62,221 bases of DNA, from positions 1-62,221 of the forward strand of contig CAYFUT010000010.1 of assembly GCA_964346395.1 (NCBI GenBank), in the 5' to 3' direction. The stretch's first letter is position 1; each line of letters opens with the position of its first letter. The position numbers were made by a program, and so were the translations under genes. Positions 40,403 through 49,093 of the stretch are shown one piece after another. The stretch comes from CAYFUT01 sp964346395 (GTDB taxonomy: Bacteria > Bacillota > Halanaerobiia > Halobacteroidales > Halobacteroidaceae). The notes under the pieces are model-generated. The model ran no database searches. It was given only the letters and a program-made list of their open reading frames with translations, and had not been told where the DNA came from.

Positions 40403-40663
40403 ATGGAAGAGGGAGAACAAGAGTTAGAAGTGATTAATAGGGAAGAGTTAAAATTGCTCGGAGTTACTGAGGTAATTAATTATGACCAAACGGAAGTTAA
40501 CTTGGAAACTAATTTAGGCCGGCTAACAATCAATGGAGAAGATTTACATATTCAGCATTTAGATTTAGAAGAACTAAAATTGATTTTAGAGGGTTATATA
40601 ACTGAATTAAAATACGACCAGGAACCAAAAGTAAAGGGGCTCTTTAAGCGGTTATTTAAGTGA
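40403..40663 (+). CDS. yabP: Sporulation protein YabP
   Basis: The 86-residue YabP/YqfC-family protein has the conserved pattern ELKLLGVTEVINYDQTEVNL, then TNLGRLTINGEDLHI and LDLEELKLILEG. It is needed for sporulation in B. subtilis and is made in the mother cell; its molecular role is unclear. The basic C-terminus (KGLFKRLFK) may contact membrane. ATG 40403 follows GGGAGGG. The yabP-yabQ-divIC order is conserved. Confidence 0.92.
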   Translation: MEEGEQELEVINREELKLLGVTEVINYDQTEVNLETNLGRLTINGEDLHIQHLDLEELKLILEGYITELKYDQEPKVKGLFKRLFK

Positions 40664-40686
40664 TTTGGTTATTAGGAGGCGGAAAA

Positions 40687-41091
40687 ATGGTTTCGCTGCG
40701 GTTGCAACTGACTACTTTTTTAACTATGATAATAATAGGGGGAATGATTGGAATTGGGTTTGATTTTTATCGAGTGCTGCGGAGTAAAATTACCTTTAAT
40801 CAATTAGTCACTGATGTAGCTGATATTTTATTTTCTTTAGTAGTTAGTTTAATCATATGTGGAGGACTACTGTATAGTAATGATGGTCGGGTGCGGATTT
40901 ATTTTTTATTAGGAGTGATACTAGGTTTAATCATTTATTATTTTATATTTAGTGGGCTGGTAATAAATTTTTTTCGGTTTTTGGGAGCTGGGATTGGTTG
41001 GCTGCAGGTTAAATTATGCTGGGGAAGAAAGAAATTAAAGCAGGTAGTTACTACCCTTGACCAAGGGAATGGAGATGATAGTAATGAATAA
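40687..41091 (+). CDS. yabQ: Spore cortex biosynthesis protein YabQ
   Basis: The 134-residue membrane protein has four hydrophobic segments: about 8-28 (LTTFLTMIIIGGMIGIGFDF, the family signature region), 45-65, 72-95 and 98-112. In B. subtilis YabQ localises to the forespore outer membrane and is needed for cortex formation. ATG 40687 follows AGGAGGC; an in-frame ATT/ATG-like extension to 40660 overlaps yabP without a ribosome site. It overlaps divIC by 8 bp. Confidence 0.9.
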   Translation: MVSLRLQLTTFLTMIIIGGMIGIGFDFYRVLRSKITFNQLVTDVADILFSLVVSLIICGGLLYSNDGRVRIYFLLGVILGLIIYYFIFSGLVINFFRFLGAGIGWLQVKLCWGRKKLKQVVTTLDQGNGDDSNE

Positions 41092-41383
41092 CGAAAGGGC
41101 TTCAAGTTCTAGTCGGTTTAAACTGTTGGTGTTAGTAATAGGAATAGCTATTATAGTTGCTGTGGGGGTTAAATTTTACTTGGGTTATCGAGAATTAAAA
41201 GCAATGGATCACAAGATTGCCAATTTAAAACAGGATGTGAATCAGTTACAGGAGAAAAAGAAGGAATTAAAAACGGAAATTGAACGCGTAAATTCGAAGG
41301 AGTTTGTGAAGCAGATTGCTAGAAAAAAGTTAGGATTGATTAAAGAAGGAGAAATTTTATATATTACCGTTGAAGAGGATTAG
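41084..41383 (+). CDS. divIC: Cell-division protein DivIC (FtsB family)
   Basis: The 99-residue septum-formation initiator has a single membrane span at about residues 15-35 and a coiled coil (AMDHKIANLKQDVNQLQEKK). The terminal motif is FVKQIARKKLGLIKEGEI. DivIC pairs with FtsL and DivIB outside the membrane to activate septal wall synthesis. ATG 41084 lies inside the end of yabQ, 9 bases after GGAG. Tex follows 10 bp downstream. Confidence 0.93.
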   Translation: MNNERASSSSRFKLLVLVIGIAIIVAVGVKFYLGYRELKAMDHKIANLKQDVNQLQEKKKELKTEIERVNSKEFVKQIARKKLGLIKEGEILYITVEED

Positions 41384-41393
41384 GAGGTAAATA

Positions 41394-43541
41394 ATGGATA
41401 CAGCAGTTAAATTAGCTGAAAAATTTGATTTAAAAGTAGGACAAGTTGCGAATACAATTAAGCTGCTTGATGAAGAAAATACGATTCCGTTTATTGCTCG
41501 CTATCGGAAGGAAATGACAGGAGAACTAGCGGAAGATACTCTGCGTGATTTAGCGGAAGAATTAGATTATTTCCGCCGGTTAGAGGAGAGAAAAAAACAA
41601 GTTATTTCTATTATTGACGAACAAGATAAGTTAACAGAAGAATTAGAAGCCAAAATAAAAAAGGCAGAAAAACTGCAGACAGTGGAAGATTTATATCGAC
41701 CTTATAAACAAAAGAGACAGACTAGAGCAGCAAAGGCAAGAGATAAAGGCCTGCAGCCGCTAGCTGAACTATTTTTACAGCAGGAAGTGACTGAAGGTTC
41801 GATAGCAGAACTGGCAAGTGATTATTTAGACCCGGAGGCGGATTTAACGGAAGTTGAGGCAGTTCTACAGGGTGTGCGGGATATTATTGCGGAAGAAGTT
41901 ACTGATCAGCAGGAAAGCAGGCAATTAGCCCGCCAAGTTACCTTTGACCAGGGCCAACTGCAGGTAGAGTCTAAAGTAGAAGAGGTAACTGAGTATGAAG
42001 AGTATTATGGCTTTCAGGCAGCCATTCCTGAGATTTCACCCCATCAGACATTAGCAATTAACCGCGGAGAAGAAGAAGAAGTCTTACAGGTGAAGGTGAA
42101 AGCTGATGACGAACGGATCATTGAGCAGTTGAAGGACAAGTTTATTACTGGAGAATCAATTTTTAAAGAAGAGATTGCAGCGGCCCTTGAAGATGGTTAT
42201 CACCGCTTATTGGCGCCGGCTATTGCCCGGGAAGTAAGAAGTCATCTCACTGAAGAAGCAGCTGAACATGCTATCAATATATTTGCCCGCAATTTACGTA
42301 ATTTATTACTGCAGCCGCCGGTGTCGGAAAAAAGAGTGTTGGCCCTTGATCCTGGTTTTAAGGCCGGCTGTAAAGTAGCCGCTGTTAATCAATGGGGGGA
42401 TTTATTGGCTACTGAGGTAGTTTATCCCCATCCCCCTCAGGAAGAGAAAGAAATGGCAAAAGAAAAACTGCTTGCTTTGATTGTTGAGAACGATTTAGAA
42501 GTAATTGCAATTGGCAATGGAACTGCTTGTCGGGAGACAGAACTGTTGGCGGGAGAGTTAATTCAAGAATCTGATAGACAGCTAAGCTATGTGGTAGTTA
42601 ACGAAGCAGGGGCTTCTGTCTATTCTGCTTCCCCGTTAGCTAAGCAGGAGTTCCCTAAGGTAGATGTAGCAGTCCGCGGAGCAATTTCGATTGCCCGCCG
42701 GCTGCAGGATCCGTTGGCTGAGTTAGTAAAGATTGATCCTAAACATTTAGGGGTCGGCCTGTATCAACATGATGTTAATCAGGGAGACTTAGAAGCAGCT
42801 CTGGAAGAGGTTGTGGAGTCAGTAGTGAACTATGTAGGGGTTAATTTAAATACAGCTTCGAAAGCGCTGTTAGAGTATGTAGCAGGTGTTACTTCGCGGG
42901 TAGCAGAAAAAATTGTAGACTATAGACAGGAAAATGGGAAATTTACTACCCGGGAAGAACTAAAGGAAGTATATGGAGTTGGACCGAAGCGGTTTACACA
43001 AGCGGCTGGTTTTTTAAGACTGCCGCAGGGGGAGAATCCCCTGGATCAGACAGCTATTCACCCTGAATCTTATCCGGCGGCTGAAGAATTATTACAGGAG
43101 ATAGGGGCTTCGGTAGCTGATTTAGCAGATAAATCGAACTGGGAGGTAGTCAAACCGAAAATTAAAGAGGTTGAGTTAGAACAAATTCTGCCCAAAGTAG
43201 ATGTTGGGCTGCCTACTTTACAGGATATTAAGCAGTCACTTTTGCAGCCTGGGCGAGATCCGAGAGAAGAACTGCCGCAGCCTATTTTCAAACAGAATGT
43301 CTTATCGATGGAAGATTTGGAGGAAGGAATGGTGGTCAAAGGAACTGTTCGCAATGTGGTCGATTTTGGAGCTTTTGTAGATATCGGGGTGAAAGAAGAT
43401 GGACTAGTGCATATTTCAGAATTAAGCTCTCACTATGTGACTGATCCTTTGGAAGAAGTTAAAGTAGGGGAAGTAATAACTGTTAAAATTTTGGCTGTAG
43501 ATCAGGAGCGGAAACGAATTTCTCTAACGAGAGATTTTTAA
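41394..43541 (+). CDS. tex: Tex-like RNA-binding transcription accessory protein
   Basis: The 715-residue protein has the Tex layout: an N-terminal helical domain (NTIPFIARYRKEMTGELAED, about 29-48), a YqgF/RuvC-like domain (VLALDPGFKAGCKVAAVN, about 316), helix-hairpin-helix motifs (VGVNLNTASKALLEYVAG) and a C-terminal S1 domain (EGMVVKGTVRNVVDFGAFVD, about 645). Tex is linked to transcription fidelity and toxin expression, and some homologues act on stalled ribosomes or RNA. Its place between divIC and yabR is unlike Bacillus, which has only yabR there. Confidence 0.95.
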   Translation: MDTAVKLAEKFDLKVGQVANTIKLLDEENTIPFIARYRKEMTGELAEDTLRDLAEELDYFRRLEERKKQVISIIDEQDKLTEELEAKIKKAEKLQTVEDLYRPYKQKRQTRAAKARDKGLQPLAELFLQQEVTEGSIAELASDYLDPEADLTEVEAVLQGVRDIIAEEVTDQQESRQLARQVTFDQGQLQVESKVEEVTEYEEYYGFQAAIPEISPHQTLAINRGEEEEVLQVKVKADDERIIEQLKDKFITGESIFKEEIAAALEDGYHRLLAPAIAREVRSHLTEEAAEHAINIFARNLRNLLLQPPVSEKRVLALDPGFKAGCKVAAVNQWGDLLATEVVYPHPPQEEKEMAKEKLLALIVENDLEVIAIGNGTACRETELLAGELIQESDRQLSYVVVNEAGASVYSASPLAKQEFPKVDVAVRGAISIARRLQDPLAELVKIDPKHLGVGLYQHDVNQGDLEAALEEVVESVVNYVGVNLNTASKALLEYVAGVTSRVAEKIVDYRQENGKFTTREELKEVYGVGPKRFTQAAGFLRLPQGENPLDQTAIHPESYPAAEELLQEIGASVADLADKSNWEVVKPKIKEVELEQILPKVDVGLPTLQDIKQSLLQPGRDPREELPQPIFKQNVLSMEDLEEGMVVKGTVRNVVDFGAFVDIGVKEDGLVHISELSSHYVTDPLEEVKVGEVITVKILAVDQERKRISLTRDF

Positions 43542-43548
43542 TATAAGT

Positions 43549-43746
43549 ATCCAACTCTAGAGTGAAAGCTATTAACAGACCGGGGGCAGGTGGGTATTTT
43601 ACCTTCAGGAAAACTTTTTTGTTCATTCCATACCAGATAAGCTGAAATAAAAAAGTTCTTTTTTGCCCGATTTCAGCTTATCTGGTATTCCATAATCGTA
43701 AACAAAAAAATTTTAGAGTCAGGTGAAAATACCCGCCTGCCCTCGG
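43549..43746. repeat. ATCCAACTCT-ended element, copy 1, with a large nested palindrome
   Basis: The left end ATCCAACTCTAGAGTGAAAG is shared with 58079-58198. Inside, GGGCAGGTGGGTATTTTACC (from 43584) pairs with the reversed GGTGAAAATACCCGCCTGCC (from 43722). Nested inside that, an 18-bp perfect arm pair, TACCAGATAAGCTGAAAT (43631-43648) and its complement (43670-43687), forms a cruciform of about 165 bp. The right terminal repeat is truncated at TTTTAGAGT. Confidence 0.75.
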
Positions 43747-43940
43747 GCAGATTTTAAAGAAATAAACAAAAATTTTAAAAAGTCAGGAGGAAATACCCTC
43801 CCAGGCTATAGAGGATATTTTCTTTTAAGAGATATAAAACTATATAGATATCTAATTGTAGAAGGTAAATCATAAATAAACTGGGGTCAGGTGAAAATTA
43901 CAATCTGTTCCCGGTCAGATTTAAGAAAATAAATGAGGTT
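43719..43940. repeat. Degenerate tandem units upstream of yabR
   Basis: Three related segments follow each other: GTCAGGTGAAAATACCCGCC (43718 on), GTCAGGAGGAAATACCCTCC (43779 on) and GTCAGGTGAAAATTACAATC (43884 on). The first and third continue into a (G)GCAGATTTTAAAGAAATAAA-like tail. The 43542-44064 interval holds no gene, only these repeats and the yabR promoter. Confidence 0.55.
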
Positions 43941-43967
43941 TAAGTCTTAAATAATATTTAAGGATGG

Positions 43968-43996
43968 TTGACACCCCTGATAAGATGTTGTATAAT
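43968..43996 (+). promoter_or_regulatory. Consensus sigma-A promoter of yabR
   Basis: TTGACA-17 bp-TATAAT, exact consensus in both hexamers. Confidence 0.85.
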
Positions 43997-44064
43997 GAAC
44001 TCGTATAATATTTTTATAAATTGGGTTTAATTTTATAAAATTTATGAGGAGGAATTTTTTAAGT

Positions 44065-44433
44065 ATGTCAATTGATGTGGGAAGTGTTACCGAAGGAACA
44101 GTAACTGGGATTACAGATTTTGGGGCTTTTGTGGAACTGGATGCGCAAAATACTGGGCTAGTGCATATTTCAGAAGTTGCAGACACATATGTGAAGGACA
44201 TTAACAAGTTTTTGGAAGTTGGCGAAAAGGTGACAGTTAAGATTATTTCTATTGATGAGGATGGAAAAATTGGCTTATCTATTCGTCAGCTAGGAGATGA
44301 TAAGAAAAAGGAGAAGTTTAAAAAGGCTTCCAAGAAATCTCTTGATGATATGATTGATGATTTCATGCAGGAAAGTAATCAGCGGCAGCAGGACTTGAAA
44401 AATAATTTAGAAGCAAAAGGCGGCGGTGAGTAA
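44065..44433 (+). CDS. yabR: S1-domain RNA-binding protein YabR
   Basis: The 122-residue protein has one S1 domain (residues 1-72): GSVTEGTVTGITDFGAFVEL, GLVHISEVADTYVKDINKFL and KIGLSIRQL. A Lys-rich then acidic tail follows. Related S1 proteins bind RNA or ribosomes. The start at ATG 44065 lies 12 bases after AGGAGG, slightly long; an ATG at 44044 lies before that ribosome site. It stands alone behind a consensus promoter, so it is probably abundant. Confidence 0.92.
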   Translation: MSIDVGSVTEGTVTGITDFGAFVELDAQNTGLVHISEVADTYVKDINKFLEVGEKVTVKIISIDEDGKIGLSIRQLGDDKKKEKFKKASKKSLDDMIDDFMQESNQRQQDLKNNLEAKGGGE

Positions 44434-44463
44434 TATAAATTGTGAGCAAGAGGTTTCTGAGTT

Positions 44464-44490
44464 AGCACCCTCCAAATTGGAGGGTGCTTG
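44464..44490 (+). terminator. Terminator after yabR
   Basis: The 10-bp stem AGCACCCTCC/GGAGGGTGCT, followed by the weak T tract TGTTCGTATTT. Confidence 0.7.
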
Positions 44491-44628
44491 TTCGTATTTA
44501 TTGCTCACAGCCCATAATACACTATTCTGATAAAATAAATTAATTGGAATAATATACATTAATTTAAAGCAGCTGATAAATCACCGCAGTTTGGTTTAAA
44601 CTAATATAGCAAGCAGGGGGATAAAACA

Positions 44629-45186
44629 ATGGATCAGGATAGAGAAATATTAGCCCAACAGTTAGGGCGAAAACCGCGTAATTTAGTGCGGGTAGAAAAG
44701 AGATGTTCGGCTGGTTATCCGCAAGTAATTACTACTGCTCCTTTATTAGAAGCAAAATCGGAACCGGGGATTTTTCCTACTACTTATTGGTTAACCTGTC
44801 CGGAATTGAATTATCGGATCAGTCAACTTGAGGATAAGGGATGGATTAAGCGGTTAGAAGAAAAAATTGCGGCTGATGAGCAGTTGGCTCGGGCAGTAGA
44901 TCAGGCTCATCAGCGGTACATTCAGGCTAGATTAGAATTAATTGATGAGGCCAAGCTGCAGAAACTGCGGGAAGAATTTTCGGGCCAGTACAAAGTATTA
45001 ACCGAATCGGGAGTAGGAGGAATTGTAAAGGGTAAAGGGGTTAAATGCCTACATACTCATTATGCTCATTATTTAGCTGACAAAAATCCAGTAGGGGCAC
45101 TTGTAAATGAAATATTAACCGCGGAATTTCCAGCTTTAAACCCCGAACAATGCAGCTATCAATGCCGAAGGGGGGAGTCAAAGTGA
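44629..45186 (+). CDS. DUF501-family protein
   Basis: The 185-residue protein carries the DUF501 hallmarks VEKRCSAGYPQVITTAPLLE, FPTTYWLTCPELNYRISQLE and GVGGIVKGKGVKCLHTHYAH. Conserved Cys and His residues (C-x-HTHYAHYL) hint at metal binding, but the function is unknown. Genes of this family often sit beside Ppx/GppA phosphatase genes, as here, where the stop overlaps the next start (GTGA). This suggests a shared phosphate or (p)ppGpp-related role, by association only. Confidence 0.88.
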   Translation: MDQDREILAQQLGRKPRNLVRVEKRCSAGYPQVITTAPLLEAKSEPGIFPTTYWLTCPELNYRISQLEDKGWIKRLEEKIAADEQLARAVDQAHQRYIQARLELIDEAKLQKLREEFSGQYKVLTESGVGGIVKGKGVKCLHTHYAHYLADKNPVGALVNEILTAEFPALNPEQCSYQCRRGESK

Positions 45187-46055
45187 AGATAGGAGCCATC
45201 GACATAGGAACTAATTCAGTTCGTTTATTGGTTGCTGAGTCGGGTCAAGGAGAATTGAATCGGTTAGTAGAAAGAATGGAAGTACCTAGATTAGGGGAAG
45301 ATATTAATCAGACGGGGTATCTAAAAGAAACAGCTATGGAGCGGACAATTGCAGTATTAAAAGAATATAAAGAAATTATTGCTGACTGGGGAGCAGTACC
45401 GAAGGCAGTTGCTACTAGTGCAGTGAGAGATGCCAGCAATCAGCAGGAATTTGTCAGCCAAGTAAAGAAGGAAACGGGGATTAAGATAAATGTTATTGCG
45501 GGAGAAAAAGAAGCTTATTTGTCTTATCTGGGGGTTGCTGCAGAATTAACTGATTTACAGAGCAAAAAATTAGTAGTGGATATCGGCGGGGGCAGTACGG
45601 AATTAATTACTGGCCAGGCTGAGGATTTATTAACTTATGAAAGTATTAATCTGGGAGCAGTTAGGTTGAAAGAAGAATTTGGGGAAGATATTAAGCAGCT
45701 TTACAGCAAAGTAGAAAAACAGATTGTTGGACCGGAAGTAGAGGTTGAACAGTTAGTGGGAGTAGGGGGCACAATTACTACTTTAGCGGCTGTTAACCAG
45801 AAATTAGAAACTTATAACCGGGCTGAAGTGCATGGCTTAAAGTTGGCCCGAGAAGAGATACAGGAGATGTTAGATTATATAGCGGCCAAACCCCTTTCTT
45901 TGCGAGCTGAAGTACCCGGCTTAAGCAGGCGGAGGGCGGATATTATTGTTCCGGGTATAGTTATTTTAATTAAAATCATGGAAAAAGTTAGTCGGGAAAC
46001 AATAACAGTTTCCGATACAGGATTGTTAGAGGGGATAGTTTATCAAAATATTTAA
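45183..46055 (+). CDS. Exopolyphosphatase / guanosine pentaphosphatase (Ppx/GppA)
   Basis: The 290-residue ASKHA-fold phosphatase has phosphate-1 loop IDIGTNSVRLLV (residues 5-16), phosphate-2 loop VVDIGGGSTELI (about 134) and GVGGTITTLAA. It hydrolyses polyphosphate or pppGpp; this sequence cannot separate the two. It lacks the extra C-terminal domain of E. coli Ppx, as is typical of short Firmicutes forms. GTG 45183 follows GGGGGGAG and overlaps the DUF501 stop. Confidence 0.92.
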   Translation: MKIGAIDIGTNSVRLLVAESGQGELNRLVERMEVPRLGEDINQTGYLKETAMERTIAVLKEYKEIIADWGAVPKAVATSAVRDASNQQEFVSQVKKETGIKINVIAGEKEAYLSYLGVAAELTDLQSKKLVVDIGGGSTELITGQAEDLLTYESINLGAVRLKEEFGEDIKQLYSKVEKQIVGPEVEVEQLVGVGGTITTLAAVNQKLETYNRAEVHGLKLAREEIQEMLDYIAAKPLSLRAEVPGLSRRRADIIVPGIVILIKIMEKVSRETITVSDTGLLEGIVYQNI

Positions 46056-46134
46056 GCAACTGCTTTATTAAAAGTATTTTAATGTATTGCTGAGTTATTT
46101 TAGTTTAATTATGTTTTATGCTAGTTTTTATCAA

Positions 46135-46163
46135 TTGACTGTTGTGCTTAAATGTACTATAAT
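46135..46163 (+). promoter_or_regulatory. Sigma-A promoter of the tRNA cluster
   Basis: TTGACT-17 bp-TATAAT, with the first tRNA 59 bp after the -10. Confidence 0.8.
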
Positions 46164-46221
46164 ACCAGATGTCGCTTGAGAGAAAAGGCATATAAAAGCG
46201 GTTAAAAAACTAGAAAAATAT

Positions 46222-46311
46222 GCCGGGGTGGCGGAACTGGCAGACGCATCGGACTTAAAATCCGGTGGGCCCTTTGCGCCCGTGTCGGTTCGAATCCGAC
46301 CCCCGGCACCA
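46222..46311 (+). tRNA. tRNA-Leu (anticodon TAA), CCA encoded
   Basis: Acceptor GCCGGGG/CCCCGGC, anticodon loop CTTAAAA giving UAA, a long variable arm (type II tRNA) and T loop TTCGAAT. CCA is at 46309-46311. It decodes UUA, the commonest Leu codon in this AT-rich genome. Confidence 0.97.
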
Positions 46312-46317
46312 TAATAT

Positions 46318-46393
<76 letters not shown>

Positions 46394-46396
46394 CGT

Positions 46397-46473
46397 GGCG
46401 GCGTAGCTCAGCTGGCTAGAGCATGCGGTTCATACCCGCAGAGTCGGGGGTTCGATCCCCTCCGCCGCTACCA
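46397..46473 (+). tRNA. Elongator tRNA-Met (anticodon CAT), CCA encoded
   Basis: Acceptor GGCGGCG/CGCCGCT with a G1-U72 pair, anticodon loop TTCATAC and T loop TTCGATC. It closely matches B. subtilis elongator tRNA-Met rather than the lysidine-type tRNA-Ile. Confidence 0.93.
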
Positions 46474-46481
46474 AATTAAAT

Positions 46482-46520
46482 AAAAAAACACTCCTTTGTG
46501 GGGGTGTTTTTTTATTTTTT
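46482..46520 (+). terminator. Terminator of the tRNA cluster
   Basis: The stem ACACTCC/GGGGTGT, extended by A7/T7 pairing, then TATTTTTTG. Confidence 0.85.
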
Positions 46521-46562
46521 GCGGTTAAATTTAAAATTAGGCAGATTATTATTAAACCTGTC
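46520..46562. repeat. Degenerate arm of the dispersed terminator-adjacent repeat
   Basis: GTTAAATTTAAAATTAGGCA followed by GATTATTATTAAACC parallels GTTGAGTTTAAGATTGGGCA and GATCATTACAACC at 32285. It again lies directly behind an intrinsic terminator. Confidence 0.4.
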
Positions 46563-46591
46563 GGAAAATTTAGAAGAGCTGCCCCCTAAAA

Positions 46592-46624
46592 TTGACAAAA
46601 TATTCCTCTAATCTCCTGTATAAT
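46592..46624 (+). promoter_or_regulatory. spoIIE promoter with 21-bp spacer (Spo0A type)
   Basis: TTGACA at 46592-46597 and TATAAT at 46619-46624, 21 bp apart. Sigma-A promoters of B. subtilis spoIIE and spoIIG share this over-long spacing and need Spo0A~P. The -35 on the minus strand reads TTTTGTCAAT, close to the 0A box TTTGTCGAA, and TGTCGGAAA lies at about 46559. Confidence 0.7.
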
Positions 46625-46667
46625 ATTGTTAAGAGATTAATATAATACTAGTTAGGGGGGAGAATTA

Positions 46668-49049
46668 ATGCGGAGTGTGGATCTGCCCATTTATCAGCGT
46701 CAGGGAGATTTAGAGGAGGAAGAGGAATCTAGATTAGAAAATTTGAAACAAAGTTTTTCTTTGTTGACTTTATTATTAATTACAGCTGGCATCTGGAGTG
46801 GTAGGATTACAGTATTAAAAGGTCTGCTGCCGATGGGTATAAGTTATTTTGCTTTTTTTTTATATTATAAAGAAAAGTCGTTTGTTAACCGGGGGAAGTT
46901 ATTATTTGTATTATTGAGTATTAGTGTGGGCTACCTCAGTCAATTGGGATGGATAGGAACTAAGTATTTTTTACCATGCTGTCTGCTGCTGCTTGTAGGT
47001 GGATATTTACAAAAACTACGAATCGTAGCTTATTCTTTAGTTGTGGGAATATTATTTTTGCTGCTGCAGTTTCCGTATGTTTATTTTGAGTTAGTACCGT
47101 TAGACTGGTTAATGTTAGGTGCTGAAACAATAATAATAGTCTTGTTTACTATGTTGTTAACAAAGAAATTACCAACTGTTCTAGAAGTTTTAAACCAAAG
47201 TAAGTTTGGAGTAAGATTATTATCTTTAGCAGCAGTTTCTGTGGGGCTGATTGTTAGTTTTTTCTCCTTTGATAGCTGGCTAAAGATTAATTTCATGCGG
47301 TTGTTAGGAGCGTATTTAACTTTGATTTTTGCTTTAGTAGCCGGGCCAACTACCGGAGCCATGACGGGGATAGTAATGGGAGCTAGTTATAATCTAACTC
47401 ACCTTACTGCCTGGCCGCTGGTAGGCAACTATGCTGTAAGTGGTTTAATAGCCGGTAAATTGAAGAAATTACGCAAACTGGGGGTCGCAATTGGTTTTAT
47501 TTTAGGAAGTGTAGTTTATGTAGTGTTTGTGTCGCAAGCTCAACATTTATTAGTAGTTCTTCAGGAAGGAATAGCTGCCGGAGTATTTTTATTATTTACG
47601 CCGCAAGCAGTAATTTCCGACCTTAAACGCTTGATTACGGAAAAACCTCGCGATGAACAATTAGAAGGGAGACAATTAGAAGCATTTGTTACTCAGCGGG
47701 TAAATCAATTTTCAGAGATTTTTAAGGAACTGTCAACTACCTTTTCTGAGGTTCTGCCTGACCGTCAGGAAGATGAAACAGATAATTTGGGAACTTTTTT
47801 AGAACTAGTAACTGATAAAGTCTGTTGCAAATGTGAATTATCGGACTCTTGTTGGCGGCAGTCTTTTTATATTACTTATAAGTCTTTTTTTAATTTACTG
47901 GCTATAGCTGAGAATCGAGGCCAGGTGACGACTAAGGATTTAGAGCAGAAAATGAAAATTGAATGTCCCCGGAAAGTTAAGTTAGCAACTGCTATTAATG
48001 AATTCGTAAAAATGTATGAACTAAATAATTATTGGCAGGCTCGGTTAGAAGAAAATGAAGAGATTTTACTCAATCAATTATCTGGTATGTCCCAGGTAAT
48101 TGATAATTTAGCGGAAGAGCTGACCCTGGAAGTGCAGGTTGAAAAGGAAGTGGAAACCAAAGTTCATTCTTTATTAGAGCAGAAAGGATTGGCGATAGAA
48201 AGAGTATTAGCTACTAATTATAATGGAGAAAATTTGGAATTGACCATCCGTAAAGAAAGCTGTGAGGGAAGTCAACAGTGTCTAAAACAAATTATTCCTT
48301 TATTGGAGAATAAGTTGGGGTATAATTTAAATTTGATCTGGAATGAGTGCGGGGCGGAATTAGAAAAACAAACTTGTGTTTGTCGGTTTGCTCCGGGAAG
48401 TGAATATCAAATTCAAACAGGAGTAGCAGCAGCCAGTCAATTAGAGGGAGTTTCTGGAGATAATTATACCTATTTTACGCAGAAAGAAGGGGACTTTATA
48501 GCTATTTTAAGTGATGGAATGGGAGTCGGCAAAGAAGCCAATCAGGAGAGTAAGAGTGCAGTTAGTTTGTTAGAAAAGATGCTGCAGGCTGGTTTAAATT
48601 ATAAAACTGCTCTTCAGACAGTAAATTCTATTTTAAGTTTACGTTCTCAAGAAGATAATTTTGCTACTATTGACCTACTTAAGATCAATCAGTTGACTGG
48701 AGAGGCTGAATTTATTAAGGTAGGTTCAGTATCCAGCTTTATTAAGCGGGGGAACGAAGTAAGCATGGTGAAAGCAAGCACTTTACCGGTGGGAATTCTC
48801 AATCAGATTGAAGTAGAACCTAGCTGTTTACAATTAGAAGATAAAGATATCGTGATTATGCTGACTGATGGAGTTTTAGATAGTAAGCAGAATTTAACGA
48901 TTAAAGAAGAATGGGTTTTGCAGGTATTAAAAAATAATCTGCTTGAAGACCCTCAGTCTTTAGCCCAATATATTTTAGAAAAAGCACAGAAAAATAGTAA
49001 AGCGGGCGATGATATGACAGTACTTGTAATTAGAATTGATAAATGTTAA
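46668..49049 (+). CDS. spoIIE: Stage II sporulation protein E (membrane PP2C phosphatase)
   Basis: The 793-residue protein has about ten membrane spans at residues 35-320, a central oligomerisation region with a Cys cluster (CCKCELSDSCW, about 385-395), and a C-terminal PPM phosphatase domain from about 590. Metal-binding motifs are ILSDGMGVGKEA (about 614) and GDDMTVLVI at the end. SpoIIE dephosphorylates SpoIIAA, releasing sigma-F in the forespore, and joins FtsZ at the polar septum. ATG 46668 follows AGGGGGGAG. Next come tilS and hpt as in Bacillus. Confidence 0.96.
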   Translation: MRSVDLPIYQRQGDLEEEEESRLENLKQSFSLLTLLLITAGIWSGRITVLKGLLPMGISYFAFFLYYKEKSFVNRGKLLFVLLSISVGYLSQLGWIGTKYFLPCCLLLLVGGYLQKLRIVAYSLVVGILFLLLQFPYVYFELVPLDWLMLGAETIIIVLFTMLLTKKLPTVLEVLNQSKFGVRLLSLAAVSVGLIVSFFSFDSWLKINFMRLLGAYLTLIFALVAGPTTGAMTGIVMGASYNLTHLTAWPLVGNYAVSGLIAGKLKKLRKLGVAIGFILGSVVYVVFVSQAQHLLVVLQEGIAAGVFLLFTPQAVISDLKRLITEKPRDEQLEGRQLEAFVTQRVNQFSEIFKELSTTFSEVLPDRQEDETDNLGTFLELVTDKVCCKCELSDSCWRQSFYITYKSFFNLLAIAENRGQVTTKDLEQKMKIECPRKVKLATAINEFVKMYELNNYWQARLEENEEILLNQLSGMSQVIDNLAEELTLEVQVEKEVETKVHSLLEQKGLAIERVLATNYNGENLELTIRKESCEGSQQCLKQIIPLLENKLGYNLNLIWNECGAELEKQTCVCRFAPGSEYQIQTGVAAASQLEGVSGDNYTYFTQKEGDFIAILSDGMGVGKEANQESKSAVSLLEKMLQAGLNYKTALQTVNSILSLRSQEDNFATIDLLKINQLTGEAEFIKVGSVSSFIKRGNEVSMVKASTLPVGILNQIEVEPSCLQLEDKDIVIMLTDGVLDSKQNLTIKEEWVLQVLKNNLLEDPQSLAQYILEKAQKNSKAGDDMTVLVIRIDKC

Positions 49050-49093
49050 GATGTAGTTAAATCAGAATTTTATTGTTGAAAAGAGAGGATAGC

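Noticed and set aside
43719..43940. CRISPR-like repetition upstream of yabR
   Set aside because: Units are degenerate and unequally spaced, with no constant repeat or unique spacers, and no cas genes are present.
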